A stretch of DNA of 64,000 bases. Source: CAWUEZ02 sp963921355 (lineage in GTDB: Bacteria; Pseudomonadota; Alphaproteobacteria; Thalassobaculales; Thalassobaculaceae). Position numbers and translations under genes: made by a program. The DNA lies in the NCBI GenBank assembly GCA_963921355.3, contig OZ001190.1, positions 1,488,001-1,552,000 of the forward strand, written 5' to 3'. Below the pieces are notes generated by a model. The model had not been told where the DNA came from, searched no databases, and was given only the letters and a program-made list of their open reading frames with translations. Below, piece after piece: positions 56,417-64,000 of the stretch; the first letter of the stretch is position 1, and the number at the start of each line of letters is the position of its first letter.

Positions 56417-57334
56417 ATGAGCAGCCAGAACGCGAATGATCCGGACCGCGTCGAGGAGGCGCCGGACGGGGTCGATCTTGTGATCATCCCGCGCGCCCGG
56501 GATCTCGGCGGGTTCGAGGTGCGCCGGGCGCTGCCGTCGGCCAAACGCCAGATGGTGGGGCCGTTCATCTTCTGGGATCAGATGGGGCCGGCCAGTTTTC
56601 CGATCGGCGGGGGGGTCAATGTCCGCCCGCACCCCCATATCGGGCTGGCGACGTTGACCTACCTGTTCGATGGCGAGATCTATCATCGCGACAGCCTGGG
56701 AACCGCCCAGCCGATCAAGCCGGGTGAGGTCAACCTGATGACCGCGGGGCGGGGGATCGTTCATTCGGAGCGGACCGATGATGCGGTGAAGGCGCTGGGT
56801 CCCAACCTGTTCGGCATCCAGTTCTGGATCGCCTTGCCGAAGGATCGCGAGGAGATCGATCCCGGCTTCGAGCATCGCCTTGAGGGGGAACTGCCGACCA
56901 TCGAAGGCGAGGGCAAGGCGGTGCGTCTGATCGCCGGCTCCATGTGGGGGGAGCGATCGCCGGTCACCACCTATTCGGAGATGATCTACGCCGATGCCGC
57001 GCTCGAGACCGGGGCCAAGCTGCCGTTCCCGGCCGACCACGAGGAGCGGGCGGTGTATGTTGCCGAGGGCACGATCAGCATCGGCGGGGACCGTTTCGAG
57101 TGCGGCCAGCTGCTGGTGCTGCATCCCGGCGACCAGGTCACGGTCACGGCGGTCAGCAACGCGCGCGTGCTCGTTCTGGGCGGTGAACCGATGGACGGAC
57201 CGCGTTTCATCTGGTGGAACTTCGTGTCCTCTTCGAAGGACCGGATCGAATCCGCCAAGGCCGACTGGACGGCCGGTCGCTTCGACATCGTTCCGGGCGA
57301 CGCAGAGGAGTTCATCCCGCTGCCCGACGCCTGA
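56417..57334 (+). CDS. Pirin family protein
   Basis: A 305-residue bicupin. The N-terminal cupin has GPFIFWDQMGPASFPIGGG, VRPHPHIGLATLTYLFDG with the metal His residues, and then LMTAGRGIVHSERTD. The second cupin has GERSPVTTYSEMIYADAALE and FVxAVYVAEGTISIGGDRFE-like sequence. Pirins often have quercetinase-like activity or act as redox sensors. The ATG at 56417 follows GGAGAG. It begins a rightward set of catabolic genes, but its own role is not shown. Confidence 0.88.
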   Translation: MSSQNANDPDRVEEAPDGVDLVIIPRARDLGGFEVRRALPSAKRQMVGPFIFWDQMGPASFPIGGGVNVRPHPHIGLATLTYLFDGEIYHRDSLGTAQPIKPGEVNLMTAGRGIVHSERTDDAVKALGPNLFGIQFWIALPKDREEIDPGFEHRLEGELPTIEGEGKAVRLIAGSMWGERSPVTTYSEMIYADAALETGAKLPFPADHEERAVYVAEGTISIGGDRFECGQLLVLHPGDQVTVTAVSNARVLVLGGEPMDGPRFIWWNFVSSSKDRIESAKADWTAGRFDIVPGDAEEFIPLPDA

Positions 57335-57416
57335 AGCCGCGTCGCCGGGCGCGCAAAGCGGTTCTGCGCGGCTGCGCCTTCCGCCCCCGAGGGGCGCGGA
57401 GTACAGTCCGCGCACA

Positions 57417-58403
57417 ATGATCTTCTCTATCTCACCCGCCGAGGTCTCGTCCTTCGGCACCGGTCTGTGCCGACCGGAATGCGTGGCCTGTCTGCCCTCC
57501 GGTGAGGTCTGGGTCAGTCACGTGCCGGGTGACGGGACGGCCGGCGTGGCGCGCATCGATCCGGACGGCACGGTCACGCCCGTGACCGCAACCGTGGGTG
57601 CGCCCGAGGGTTTTCTGGCGAACGGCTGGTCGCGGGCGCCGGATGGCAGTTTCCTGGTGGCCAATCTCGGGGACAGCGGCGGTGCCTGGCGGTTGTTCCC
57701 CGATGGGCGTCTGGCGCCGTTGCTGGTCGAGATCGAGGGGCGCGCCGTTCCGCCGGCCAACTTCGTTCATCTGGACGCTGGTGGCCGCGTCTGGATTTCC
57801 GTCAGTACCTGGCGGATTCCGCGCGACCGTGCCCTGCACCGTGACGTCGCCGACGGTTTCGTCATCCTGATGGATGGCCTGGACCGAGCCGACTCCGCGC
57901 GGATCGTGGCCGATGGGCTTGGCTACACCAACGAAGTGAAGGTCGATCCGTCGGGGCGCTGGCTGTACGCCAACGAGACGATGGCCCGTCGGCTGTCCCG
58001 GTTCGCCCTGACCGATGGCGGCCTGGGTCCGCGGCAGACCGTGGTCGAGTATATCGACGGGGTGATCCCGGACGGGTTCGAGTTCGATGCCGAGGGTGGG
58101 ATCTGGTGTGCGAGCGTCATGAGCAACCGGCTCGTTCGCGTGTCTCGCGGTGGTGCCCAGCATGTGATCCTGGAAGACAACGACCCGAAAGCCGTCGCCG
58201 CGGCGATGGCCCGCTGGCGCGACGGCCGTTTCACCCGGACCGACCTGAACCTTGGCGCCTCGCGCCCGCTGGCCAATATTGCAAGCGTGACGTTCGGCGG
58301 TCCGGACCTTAAGACCGTGTACCTGGGCTCGCTTGCCGGTGAGACCCTTGTGACGTTTCGGTCACCCGTCGCCGGCGCGCCGCCGCCGCATTGGAACCCG
58401 TGA
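57417..58403 (+). CDS. SMP-30/gluconolactonase-like protein
   Basis: A 328-residue six-bladed-propeller protein. Repeated blade motifs include ECVACLPSGEVWVSHVPGDG, ARIDPDGTVTPVTATVGAPE, GWSRAPDGSFLVANLGDSGG and TNEVKVDPSGRWLYANETMA, with Asn and Asp metal ligands; IPDGFEFDAEGGIWCASVMS is a further family landmark. It would hydrolyse a sugar or other lactone. Its ATG 57417 has no strong ribosome site; the gap from pirin is 82 bases. Confidence 0.78.
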   Translation: MIFSISPAEVSSFGTGLCRPECVACLPSGEVWVSHVPGDGTAGVARIDPDGTVTPVTATVGAPEGFLANGWSRAPDGSFLVANLGDSGGAWRLFPDGRLAPLLVEIEGRAVPPANFVHLDAGGRVWISVSTWRIPRDRALHRDVADGFVILMDGLDRADSARIVADGLGYTNEVKVDPSGRWLYANETMARRLSRFALTDGGLGPRQTVVEYIDGVIPDGFEFDAEGGIWCASVMSNRLVRVSRGGAQHVILEDNDPKAVAAAMARWRDGRFTRTDLNLGASRPLANIASVTFGGPDLKTVYLGSLAGETLVTFRSPVAGAPPPHWNP

Positions 58404-58418
58404 GTTGGAGAAGACGAC

Positions 58419-59357
58419 ATGACGCAGATCCGTAAGGTCGAAGTAACGGAAGTCGGGCCTCGAGACGGACTGCAGGCCGAGTCCCGCATTGTTCCGGCGG
58501 CTGAGAAGATTGCCCTGATCAACCGCCTGATCGATGCCGGTGTTCCGCGCATCGAGGCGACGTCCTTCGTCTCGCCGAAGGCGGTTCCGCAACTGGCGGA
58601 CGCGGCCGAGGTCATGGCCGGGGTCGACCGCTCAAAAGGGGCCATCATCGCGGCTCTGGTCCCGAACGGCCGGGGTGCGATCCGGGCGGCGGAGGCGGCC
58701 GTCGACGAGATGGTTGTGTTCGTCTCGGCTTCGGAAAGCCACAACCAGAAGAACGTGAACCGCAGCGTCGAGGAGTCGCTGGCCGGGTTCGAAGAGGTCG
58801 CGCGCATCGCCGGGGATGCGGGCATTCCGGTACACGGGGCGATCGCGACGTCTTTCGGTTGCCCGTTCGAAGGCAATGTCCCAGCCGAGCGCCTGGCCAT
58901 GATCGCCGCGCGCTTCCAGGACATGGGCTTCGTCGGCATGAGCTTTGGCGACACCACCGGCATGGCGACGCCGCCGACCGTGCGCGCCGGCATTCACGCG
59001 GTTCGCGATGCAGCACCCAAGCTGTCCCTCGGACTGCATTTCCACAACACCCGCGGCATCGGCCTGGCCAATGTGATGGTCGGCCTCGACGAAGGGATCG
59101 ACAAGTACGAAGGGTCCTTCGGCGGGATCGGGGGTTGCCCCTTCGCGCCCAAGGCGACCGGCAACATCTGCACCGAGGACCTCGTCTACCTGCTGCATGA
59201 GATGGGCATCGAGACCGGGATCGATCTCGGCAAGATGATGGCGATCGCCTGCGACGTCGAAACGGTGGTCGGCCATCCCTTGCCGGGGCAGGTCATGAAG
59301 GCGGGCCTGCGGCTCGACCTGCATGACATGGACGAGGTCCGCACGGCGGAGGGCTGA
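58419..59357 (+). CDS. Hydroxymethylglutaryl-CoA lyase-type aldolase
   Basis: A 312-residue DRE-TIM enzyme. EVTEVGPRDGLQAESRIVPA (about 8-27) has the catalytic Arg-Asp, FVSPKAVPQLADAAEVM and VFVSASESHNQKNVNRSVEE are typical, LGLHFHNTRGIGLANVMVGL has the metal His pair, and FGGIGGCPFAPKATGNICTE contains the loop Cys. It splits HMG-CoA or a similar 3-hydroxy-3-methyl acyl-CoA, as in leucine breakdown. GGAGAAG precedes ATG 58419. A CoA-transferase follows after four bases, so the two probably form one step series. Confidence 0.92.
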   Translation: MTQIRKVEVTEVGPRDGLQAESRIVPAAEKIALINRLIDAGVPRIEATSFVSPKAVPQLADAAEVMAGVDRSKGAIIAALVPNGRGAIRAAEAAVDEMVVFVSASESHNQKNVNRSVEESLAGFEEVARIAGDAGIPVHGAIATSFGCPFEGNVPAERLAMIAARFQDMGFVGMSFGDTTGMATPPTVRAGIHAVRDAAPKLSLGLHFHNTRGIGLANVMVGLDEGIDKYEGSFGGIGGCPFAPKATGNICTEDLVYLLHEMGIETGIDLGKMMAIACDVETVVGHPLPGQVMKAGLRLDLHDMDEVRTAEG

Positions 59358-59361
59358 CGCC

Positions 59362-60543
59362 ATGGCCGAAGGGCCGGTGCCTGACGGGCAGGATGCCGGC
59401 GCGTTGACCGGAATCCGCGTCGTCGATCTGACACGGATCCTGGCCGGTCCGTTCTGCACCCAGCTGCTCGCCGATATGGGTGCCGAGGTCATCAAGATTG
59501 AGCCGCCGGCCGGCGATCCGGTCCGCAGCCAGGGCGCCGTGGTCGACGGCATGAGCTGGTACTTCGCCCAGTTCAACCGCAACAAAAAGTCGGTCGTCCT
59601 CGACCTGTACGCCGACGCCGGCAAGGCGGCGCTGGAACGGCTTCTGGAATCGGCCGATGTCGTTGTGGAGAACTACCGGCCCGGCGTCTTCGCCAAAATG
59701 GGGTTCGACCCCGAGCGTCTGGCCCGGATCAATCCGCGGCTGATCGTGGCGAGCGTCAACGGCTACGGGTCCACCGGGCCTTATGTCGACCGCCCCGCCT
59801 TCGACTTCATTGCCCAGGCGATGAGCGGTTTCATGGCGGTGAACGGCGATCCCGACGGCCCGCCGCGCCGCGCGGCTCCGCCGATTTCCGATCTTGTCGC
59901 CGGGTTGTATTGCGCCTTCGGCGTGGTCAGTGCCCTGCAGGCCCGCCAGCGCACGGGGCGTGGACAGCAGGTCGAGGCCAGCCTGACCGGCGGCCTGATC
60001 TCGATGCTGGCCTACCTGTCGGCGGAGGTGTTCGCGACCGGCCGCGATCCGATCCGGACCGGCAACAACCATCCGATTGTCGCACCCTACGGGCTGTTCG
60101 AAGCGGCCGATGGCGAGATCGCCGTGGCGCCGTCCAACGACACGTTCGTTGAACGGTTTCTCGGCGTTCTCGGGCTGGCCGACCTGCTGGCGGAGCCTGA
60201 ATTCGCCAGCAACGCCGATCGCATGACGAACCGCGAAGCGCTGAACGCCCGGATCAATGCCGTCACCCGCACGCAGCCGGTGGCCTATTGGATTGACGCG
60301 ATCAACAAGGCGGGCTGTCCGGCCGGCCGCGTGATGGCCCCGACCGAGGTGCTGGCCGATCCCCAGGTGCTGGCCCAGGACATGGTGATCCGGGCCGAGC
60401 GACCCGGCCGACGGCCGATCCCGATGACCGGGTTTCCGGTGAAGCTCTCCGATACCCCAGCACAGTTGCGCCATCCGCCGCCGGATCTCGGGGAGCACAC
60501 CGAAGAAACCCTGGCCGCGATCGAGACCGGGTCACGCGACTGA
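59362..60543 (+). CDS. CaiB/BaiF (class III) CoA-transferase
   Basis: A 393-residue enzyme. LTGIRVVDLTRILAGPFCTQ and LLADMGAEVIKIEPPAGDPV start the fold, then NRNKKSVVLDLYADAGKAAL. The catalytic Asp is in RPAFDFIAQAMSGFMAVNG. The C-terminus has AGCPAGRVMAPTEVLADPQV, as in formyl- and succinyl-CoA transferase relatives. It lies four bases after the HMG-CoA lyase gene. Together they look like an activation-and-cleavage pair for a branched acid (inference). It shares little with the other transferase at 52179 beyond the family core. Confidence 0.9.
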   Translation: MAEGPVPDGQDAGALTGIRVVDLTRILAGPFCTQLLADMGAEVIKIEPPAGDPVRSQGAVVDGMSWYFAQFNRNKKSVVLDLYADAGKAALERLLESADVVVENYRPGVFAKMGFDPERLARINPRLIVASVNGYGSTGPYVDRPAFDFIAQAMSGFMAVNGDPDGPPRRAAPPISDLVAGLYCAFGVVSALQARQRTGRGQQVEASLTGGLISMLAYLSAEVFATGRDPIRTGNNHPIVAPYGLFEAADGEIAVAPSNDTFVERFLGVLGLADLLAEPEFASNADRMTNREALNARINAVTRTQPVAYWIDAINKAGCPAGRVMAPTEVLADPQVLAQDMVIRAERPGRRPIPMTGFPVKLSDTPAQLRHPPPDLGEHTEETLAAIETGSRD

Positions 60544-60598
60544 TTGACCCTGAAATTGATATGGGTAATAGTCGAGCACCATCGTGTGTGGGACGCCT

Positions 60599-61126
60599 AT
60601 GGCCCTGATCGAACCAGCCCCGCTTTGCCCGGATCTCGAGACCGACTCGCTCGAGTATGCGCCCGAGTTCGGGACGATCGGGATGCGCACCTGGCTGCGG
60701 GACCCCCACACCCGCCACCTCCTCGACTTCTGGAATGACAAGCGGGGGCTGAACGGATGCCCGCTGGCCGCCGATGTCGATCCGCTGGACATCCCGGAAC
60801 TCGTCGGCTGGACGGTCCTGGTCGACTGTCCGCCCTGGGGCGGGCCCGGGGTCGTGCGCATGGTGGGTGTTCAGATCGTCGAACTCGCTGGAGTCGACAT
60901 CACCGGCCGGCCTGTCAGCGATCTGCCCGACCCGGTCTACCGGCGCATGTTCGAGGATAACTTTGACGTGGTGGTCCGCACCGCCATGCCCCTGGCCTCG
61001 CGTTACACCCGCGTGCTCGGAGGGCGTCGGCGCGCGTTCGAGCGCCTGGACATGCCGCTGCTGGGGGCAGGACGGGTAGGACGCCAGGTTGAGCGTGTCC
61101 TGGTCGCCATGGTCGCGACCGACTGA
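60599..61126 (+). CDS. PAS_5-type domain protein
   Basis: A 175-residue protein in which nearly all of the length is one PAS_5 domain: HLLDFWNDKRGLNGCPLAAD, DPLDIPELVGWTVLVDC, then VRMVGVQIVELAGVDITGRP and FERLDMPLLGAGRVGRQVER. This domain occurs alone in many Rhodospirillales and is thought to bind a small ligand or act in an unknown sensing step. ATG 60599 is used; GTG 60584 would add five residues. It is unlinked to a histidine kinase here. Confidence 0.75.
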   Translation: MALIEPAPLCPDLETDSLEYAPEFGTIGMRTWLRDPHTRHLLDFWNDKRGLNGCPLAADVDPLDIPELVGWTVLVDCPPWGGPGVVRMVGVQIVELAGVDITGRPVSDLPDPVYRRMFEDNFDVVVRTAMPLASRYTRVLGGRRRAFERLDMPLLGAGRVGRQVERVLVAMVATD

Positions 61127-61207
61127 CCAAAGCCTCCATCGATGCTATTGAGAGCCGCCTTCGGTGCTGGAGTCTGATCCGATCGGATCGAACCGACCTG
61201 ATCGGTG

Positions 61208-61280
61208 AATCAGTCTCTAAGATATTGAAGGAGAGCAAAACTCACCGTTCAGACTGGTTCCGTCTGAACGGATTTTGCTC
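61208..61280. repeat. Dispersed palindromic repeat, copy B
   Basis: Matches copy A at 55367-55440. It has CCGTTCAGAC-TGGTTCC-GTCTGAACGG as a perfect 10-bp inverted repeat, flanked by AAAACTCA and ATTTTG. Just upstream, 61172-61213 holds a second palindromic stretch (CTGATCCGATCGGATC, CCGACCTGATCGGTGAATCAG). Confidence 0.65.
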
Positions 61281-61295
61281 GAGGGAGGATCGGCG

Positions 61296-62261
61296 ATGGA
61301 CAAGAGCGGCAATACCTTTGACGCGGCGGCCTATGGCGGCCCCGGCTGGCAGGGCCGAACCCGAACCCACCGCGAGGAGATCGGCGATCTCTGGACGGCG
61401 AGCGGCATCGACACCGAGTACACGACCCTGCGCGCGGTACTGCTGCACCGCCCGGGCAGCGAACTGGCGGCGGCGTCGGAAGACCCCAATGCCGTCCAGA
61501 TGCTGGAACCGCTCGATCTCGGCAGAGCGGGCGCGCAGCACGATGCCATGGCCGAGGCGTACCGCGCCCACGGAGTTTCCGTGCACTACGTCGATCCCGT
61601 GGGGCAGGCCACCCCCAACCAGATGTTCTGCGCCGATCTGTTCGCCATGACGCCGGAAGGCGCGATCCTGGCACGGCCCGCCTCGACCGTGCGGGCCGGA
61701 GAGGAGCGCTGGATCGCCCGCCGCCTCGCCGATGCCGGCGTACCGATCCTGCGCACCCTGACCGGCACGGCAGTCTTCGAGGGGGCGGACCTGATGTGGA
61801 TCGATCCCGAGACGGTGATGATCGGCCTCGGCCTGCGCACCAACGAAGATGCCGCAGCCCAGATCGCGGCGACCCTCGAGGAGATCGGGATTGAGACCCT
61901 TGCGGTCGATATGCCGTTCGGCACCATGCATTTCATGGGGATGCTGCGGATCGTCGACCGGGACCTGGCGATCTGCTGGCCCCGGCGCACACCGTTCGCC
62001 ACGGTGCGCGCGCTTGAGCAGCGGGGCTACCGGATCGTCTGGCTGCCGACCGACCAGAGCGACGCGACCCTGAACCGGGCCCTGAACATCGTCACACTCG
62101 GTCCGCGCAAAGTTCTGATGCTGGCGGGCTATGAACCGGTACAGGCGGTCTACGAGGCAGCCGGAATCGAGTGCATCACCTTCGACGGCTCGGAGCTGGT
62201 CAAGGCGGCGGGCGCCATCGGGTGCCTTACCGGGGTTGTTCACCGGGATCCCGTGGACTGA
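61296..62261 (+). CDS. DDAH/amidinotransferase-family hydrolase
   Basis: A 321-residue enzyme of the guanidino-group-modifying superfamily. GTAVFEGADLMWIDPETVMI holds the Glu/Asp motif, FGTMHFMGMLRIVDRDLAIC holds the catalytic His, and the C-terminal AAGAIGCLTGVVHRDP provides the catalytic Cys. DDAH enzymes release citrulline from methylated arginines; a related amidinase activity is also possible. GAGGGAGG lies upstream of ATG 61296, right after palindromic repeat B. Its 3' end overlaps the opposing gene by 35 bases. Confidence 0.82.
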   Translation: MDKSGNTFDAAAYGGPGWQGRTRTHREEIGDLWTASGIDTEYTTLRAVLLHRPGSELAAASEDPNAVQMLEPLDLGRAGAQHDAMAEAYRAHGVSVHYVDPVGQATPNQMFCADLFAMTPEGAILARPASTVRAGEERWIARRLADAGVPILRTLTGTAVFEGADLMWIDPETVMIGLGLRTNEDAAAQIAATLEEIGIETLAVDMPFGTMHFMGMLRIVDRDLAICWPRRTPFATVRALEQRGYRIVWLPTDQSDATLNRALNIVTLGPRKVLMLAGYEPVQAVYEAAGIECITFDGSELVKAAGAIGCLTGVVHRDPVD

Positions 62262-63444
62262 GCGAGCCGACCAACCGTTCCATCCCGGTAAACGCCAGCC
62301 AGCGCTCGATCTCGGCCTCGATCTTGGCGGTGCGGGCCTTCGAGGGCCGCATCCCCGGCTCCATCCAGAGGCCGCGGATTTCCAGATCGCCGCGATCGCG
62401 GTGGGCCTTCAACTCGATGCGGCCGACCAGGCGGTCGCGCTCCAGCATCGGCAGCACGTAGTAGCCGTAGATCCGCTTTTTCGCGGGAACGAACGCCTCG
62501 AAGCGATAGTCGAAACCGAACAGTCGCTGGGTGCGGTGGCGCTCACGGATCATCGGATCGAACGGTGACAGGAACCGGACCCGGGCCGGGGGCTCCGGGG
62601 CGTTCCGGACCACATCGAGGATGTCCGGCCGGGCCCAGACCGGCCGGACCGATCCGTCGGCCAGTTCAATCTCGACACGCCGCAGGACGGATCCGTCCAC
62701 GCTGGCGCACCAGGCCTCGGCTTCGGCCGGCGATATCGCATCGAAGAACCGGGCGATCTCGCCGTGGCTGGCGACGCCGAGCCGGGCAATCGCCTCGCGT
62801 CCGGCCCAGTCGACGAAGGCATCGTGGTCCGGTTCCGGGGCGTGATGTTCTGCCGGGATGACCCGGTGCGCCAGGTCGTAGACCTTGGCGAACCCGCGCC
62901 GGCCTGAGACCGCGAACTCGCCACTGCGCCACAGGTACTCGAGCGCGGTCTTCGACGGGGTCCAGCCCCACCACGTCCCGCGCTCCTCGGCGTCGTCCGG
63001 TGTCAGGTCGCGGGACATGACAGCCCCCTCGGTCTCGACCCGGCGGCGCACCTCTTCCAGGACCGACTCGCGCCGGCCGGCAAACCGGTCGACCCAATGT
63101 CCAGGCCTGTCCATCCGGGCCTTCATGCGGGCGAATTGGGGTTTCCAGAACGGGAAAAACCGGGTCGGGATGATCGACGCGTCGTGGGTCCAGTGCTCGA
63201 ACAGGGACCGCCGGTTCTCCAGCAGGTGCTTCAGGAGCGACTTGCGGTAGCCGGTCGCCCGGCTGAACAGGATGTGGTGGTGAGCCTGCTCCAGAGTCGA
63301 GATGGTATCGACCTGAACGAACCCCAGACGGTCGATCAGCGCATCCAGGCCGTCTCGGGTGAGCGTCCCGCCGGGCCGGTCCGCCAGACCATGGCGTTCG
63401 ATGAACAGGCGCCTCAGGTCGGCGTTGGCGATCCGGTCGGTCAT
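62227..63444 (-). CDS. YcaQ/AlkX-type winged-helix DNA glycosylase
   Basis: A 405-residue protein of the HTH_42 (formerly DUF1006) family. The catalytic QxD motif is seen in LGFVQVDTISTLEQAHHHIL (about 40-60). Later RSLFEHWTHDASIIPTRFFP and RGFAKVYDLAHRVIPAEHHA are typical, and FLSPFDPMIRERHRTQRLFG with YYVLPMLERDRLVGRIELKA mark the end. Family members remove bulky alkyl adducts and unhook interstrand DNA crosslinks. The frame overlaps the hydrolase gene by 35 bases at their 3' ends; both frames look well coded. Confidence 0.88.
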   Translation of the reverse strand: MTDRIANADLRRLFIERHGLADRPGGTLTRDGLDALIDRLGFVQVDTISTLEQAHHHILFSRATGYRKSLLKHLLENRRSLFEHWTHDASIIPTRFFPFWKPQFARMKARMDRPGHWVDRFAGRRESVLEEVRRRVETEGAVMSRDLTPDDAEERGTWWGWTPSKTALEYLWRSGEFAVSGRRGFAKVYDLAHRVIPAEHHAPEPDHDAFVDWAGREAIARLGVASHGEIARFFDAISPAEAEAWCASVDGSVLRRVEIELADGSVRPVWARPDILDVVRNAPEPPARVRFLSPFDPMIRERHRTQRLFGFDYRFEAFVPAKKRIYGYYVLPMLERDRLVGRIELKAHRDRGDLEIRGLWMEPGMRPSKARTAKIEAEIERWLAFTGMERLVGSLSPRDPGEQPR

Positions 63445-63557
63445 GGGCGGCCCGGACGGGCACGGCCCGGACGGGGCGCAGGTTGGCGGTCTTGGGTCAT
63501 GGTCTCTCTAAGGCGGCTCGGTCTATGCTCGTGGAAACGGGCGCGGGAGGAACGCCA

Positions 63558-63968
63558 ATGCCAATCGGAAGGCTTGATCATGTCAACATTCGCACCACCG
63601 ATGTCGACGCCCAGGTCGCCTTCTACGAACGCGTTCTCGGCCTGACGCGCGGGACCCGGCCTGACTTCAGTTTCAGCGGCGCCTGGATGTACTCCGGTCC
63701 GGATGCGGTGATCCACGTTGTCGAGACCGACGACACCATGGCCTATCGGCGCGAACAGCAGCTTAAGCACTTCGCCCTGCGGGCATCCGGGCTGGCGGAC
63801 TTCCTCGCCCATCTGCGCCGGGAGAATGTTCCCTATCGATGCGGCGTCCTGCCGGGTGACGGTTTCGGGCATACACAGGTCAACATCTTCGACGCCGACG
63901 GCAATCATCTGCACATCGACTTTCCGCCCGGCGACAACGCTGACATCACCGAGTTTACGGGGACCTGA
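63558..63968 (+). CDS. VOC (glyoxalase/bleomycin-resistance) family protein
   Basis: A 136-residue protein with two beta-alpha-beta-beta-beta units. LDHVNIRTTDVDAQVAFYER gives the first metal His and the first unit; KHFALRASGLADFLAHLRRE and QVNIFDADGNHLHIDFP give the second His and Glu/Asp region. Such proteins act on small electrophilic or aromatic substrates; the exact one is not clear. GGAGG lies ahead of ATG 63558. Codons before the ATG are shadow. Confidence 0.8.
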   Translation: MPIGRLDHVNIRTTDVDAQVAFYERVLGLTRGTRPDFSFSGAWMYSGPDAVIHVVETDDTMAYRREQQLKHFALRASGLADFLAHLRRENVPYRCGVLPGDGFGHTQVNIFDADGNHLHIDFPPGDNADITEFTGT

Positions 63969-63988
63969 ACGGTCCCGGGGAGGGCACA

Positions 63989-64000
63989 ATGACCGTCACC
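63989..64000 (+). CDS. Start of a gene cut by the window edge
   Basis: An ATG at 63989 follows GGGGAGGG at normal spacing and opens the frame MTVT to the edge. Only four codons are visible, so no function can be given; it is probably in the same transcript as the VOC gene. Confidence 0.4.

Noticed and set aside
1..64000. CRISPR arrays, rRNA genes and insertion sequences
   Set aside because: No regularly spaced direct repeats with unique spacers, no rRNA-like sequence and no transposase gene with terminal inverted repeats was seen. The 10-bp direct repeats in the prophage are too short and too few for an array.

Overview
The window is high-GC alphaproteobacterial DNA. Gene order, a FolB/Fur-less chromosomal background, LivHMGF transport genes, acyl-CoA catabolic genes and PAS_5-type proteins suggest a Rhodospirillales-like host; this is an inference from protein flavour, since no marker gene such as 16S rRNA is present. 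It divides into a prophage (left edge to about 36,658) and host chromosome (about 36,659 to the right edge).

Prophage. The left end lies outside the window, so terminase and portal are not seen. Rightward late genes run from 1 to 26,077: a very large multidomain protein (Nudix, kinase-like and ADP-ribosyltransferase domains), two phage tRNAs (an initiator-like Met and a Leu-CAA), an XkdF-type protease, scaffold, decoration and major capsid proteins, neck and tail-completion genes, tail tube, a tail-assembly chaperone pair made by -1 frameshifting on TTTTTTC, tape measure, tail hub and fibre genes, an AT-rich receptor-binding protein, and a pesticin-type endolysin with a holin-like protein. 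This suggests a long-tailed siphovirus. Leftward early genes run from 36,404 down to 26,224: tyrosine integrase, a zinc/HTH protein, Toprim primase, DUF932 protein and many small conserved phage proteins. Five of the leftward transcription units are preceded by the same element, two YRTAGGA half-sites exactly 10 bp apart, usually 44-47 bp upstream of the start codon, and most also share the ribosome-binding sequence CAACGGAGG. The prophage ends in a 53-nt 3' fragment of tRNA-Arg(ACG), the right attachment site. The integrase is frameshifted and the tail-hub gene has an in-frame TAA, so the prophage may be fixed in place and defective, unless these are sequence errors.

Chromosome. First comes a complete branched-chain amino-acid-type ABC operon (substrate-binding protein, LivH, LivM, LivG, LivF) with overlapping stops and starts. 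Next is a surface-glycan block: an AT-rich glycosyltransferase-like gene and a methyltransferase, then ManC and a GmhB-like phosphatase. A gene interrupted by an amber codon, a PAS_5-type protein, iron superoxide dismutase and a hybrid-membrane histidine kinase follow. From 51,274 to 60,543 lies a catabolic region with two class III CoA-transferases, two beta-hydroxyacid dehydrogenase-type enzymes, a carboxymuconolactone decarboxylase-like protein, phytanoyl-CoA dioxygenase, pirin, an SMP-30-like lactonase and HMG-CoA lyase, with FolB embedded. The right end has a second PAS_5 protein, a DDAH-like amidinohydrolase, a YcaQ-type DNA glycosylase and a VOC protein. A palindromic repeat of about 74 bp occurs twice in this part.

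The most unusual items are the Nudix-kinase-ADP-ribosyltransferase phage protein, the 10-bp direct-repeat regulon, a compact multi-hairpin element closed by a 13-bp helix at 31,000-31,154, and a counter-strand zinc-ribbon/membrane microprotein inside the tail operon.
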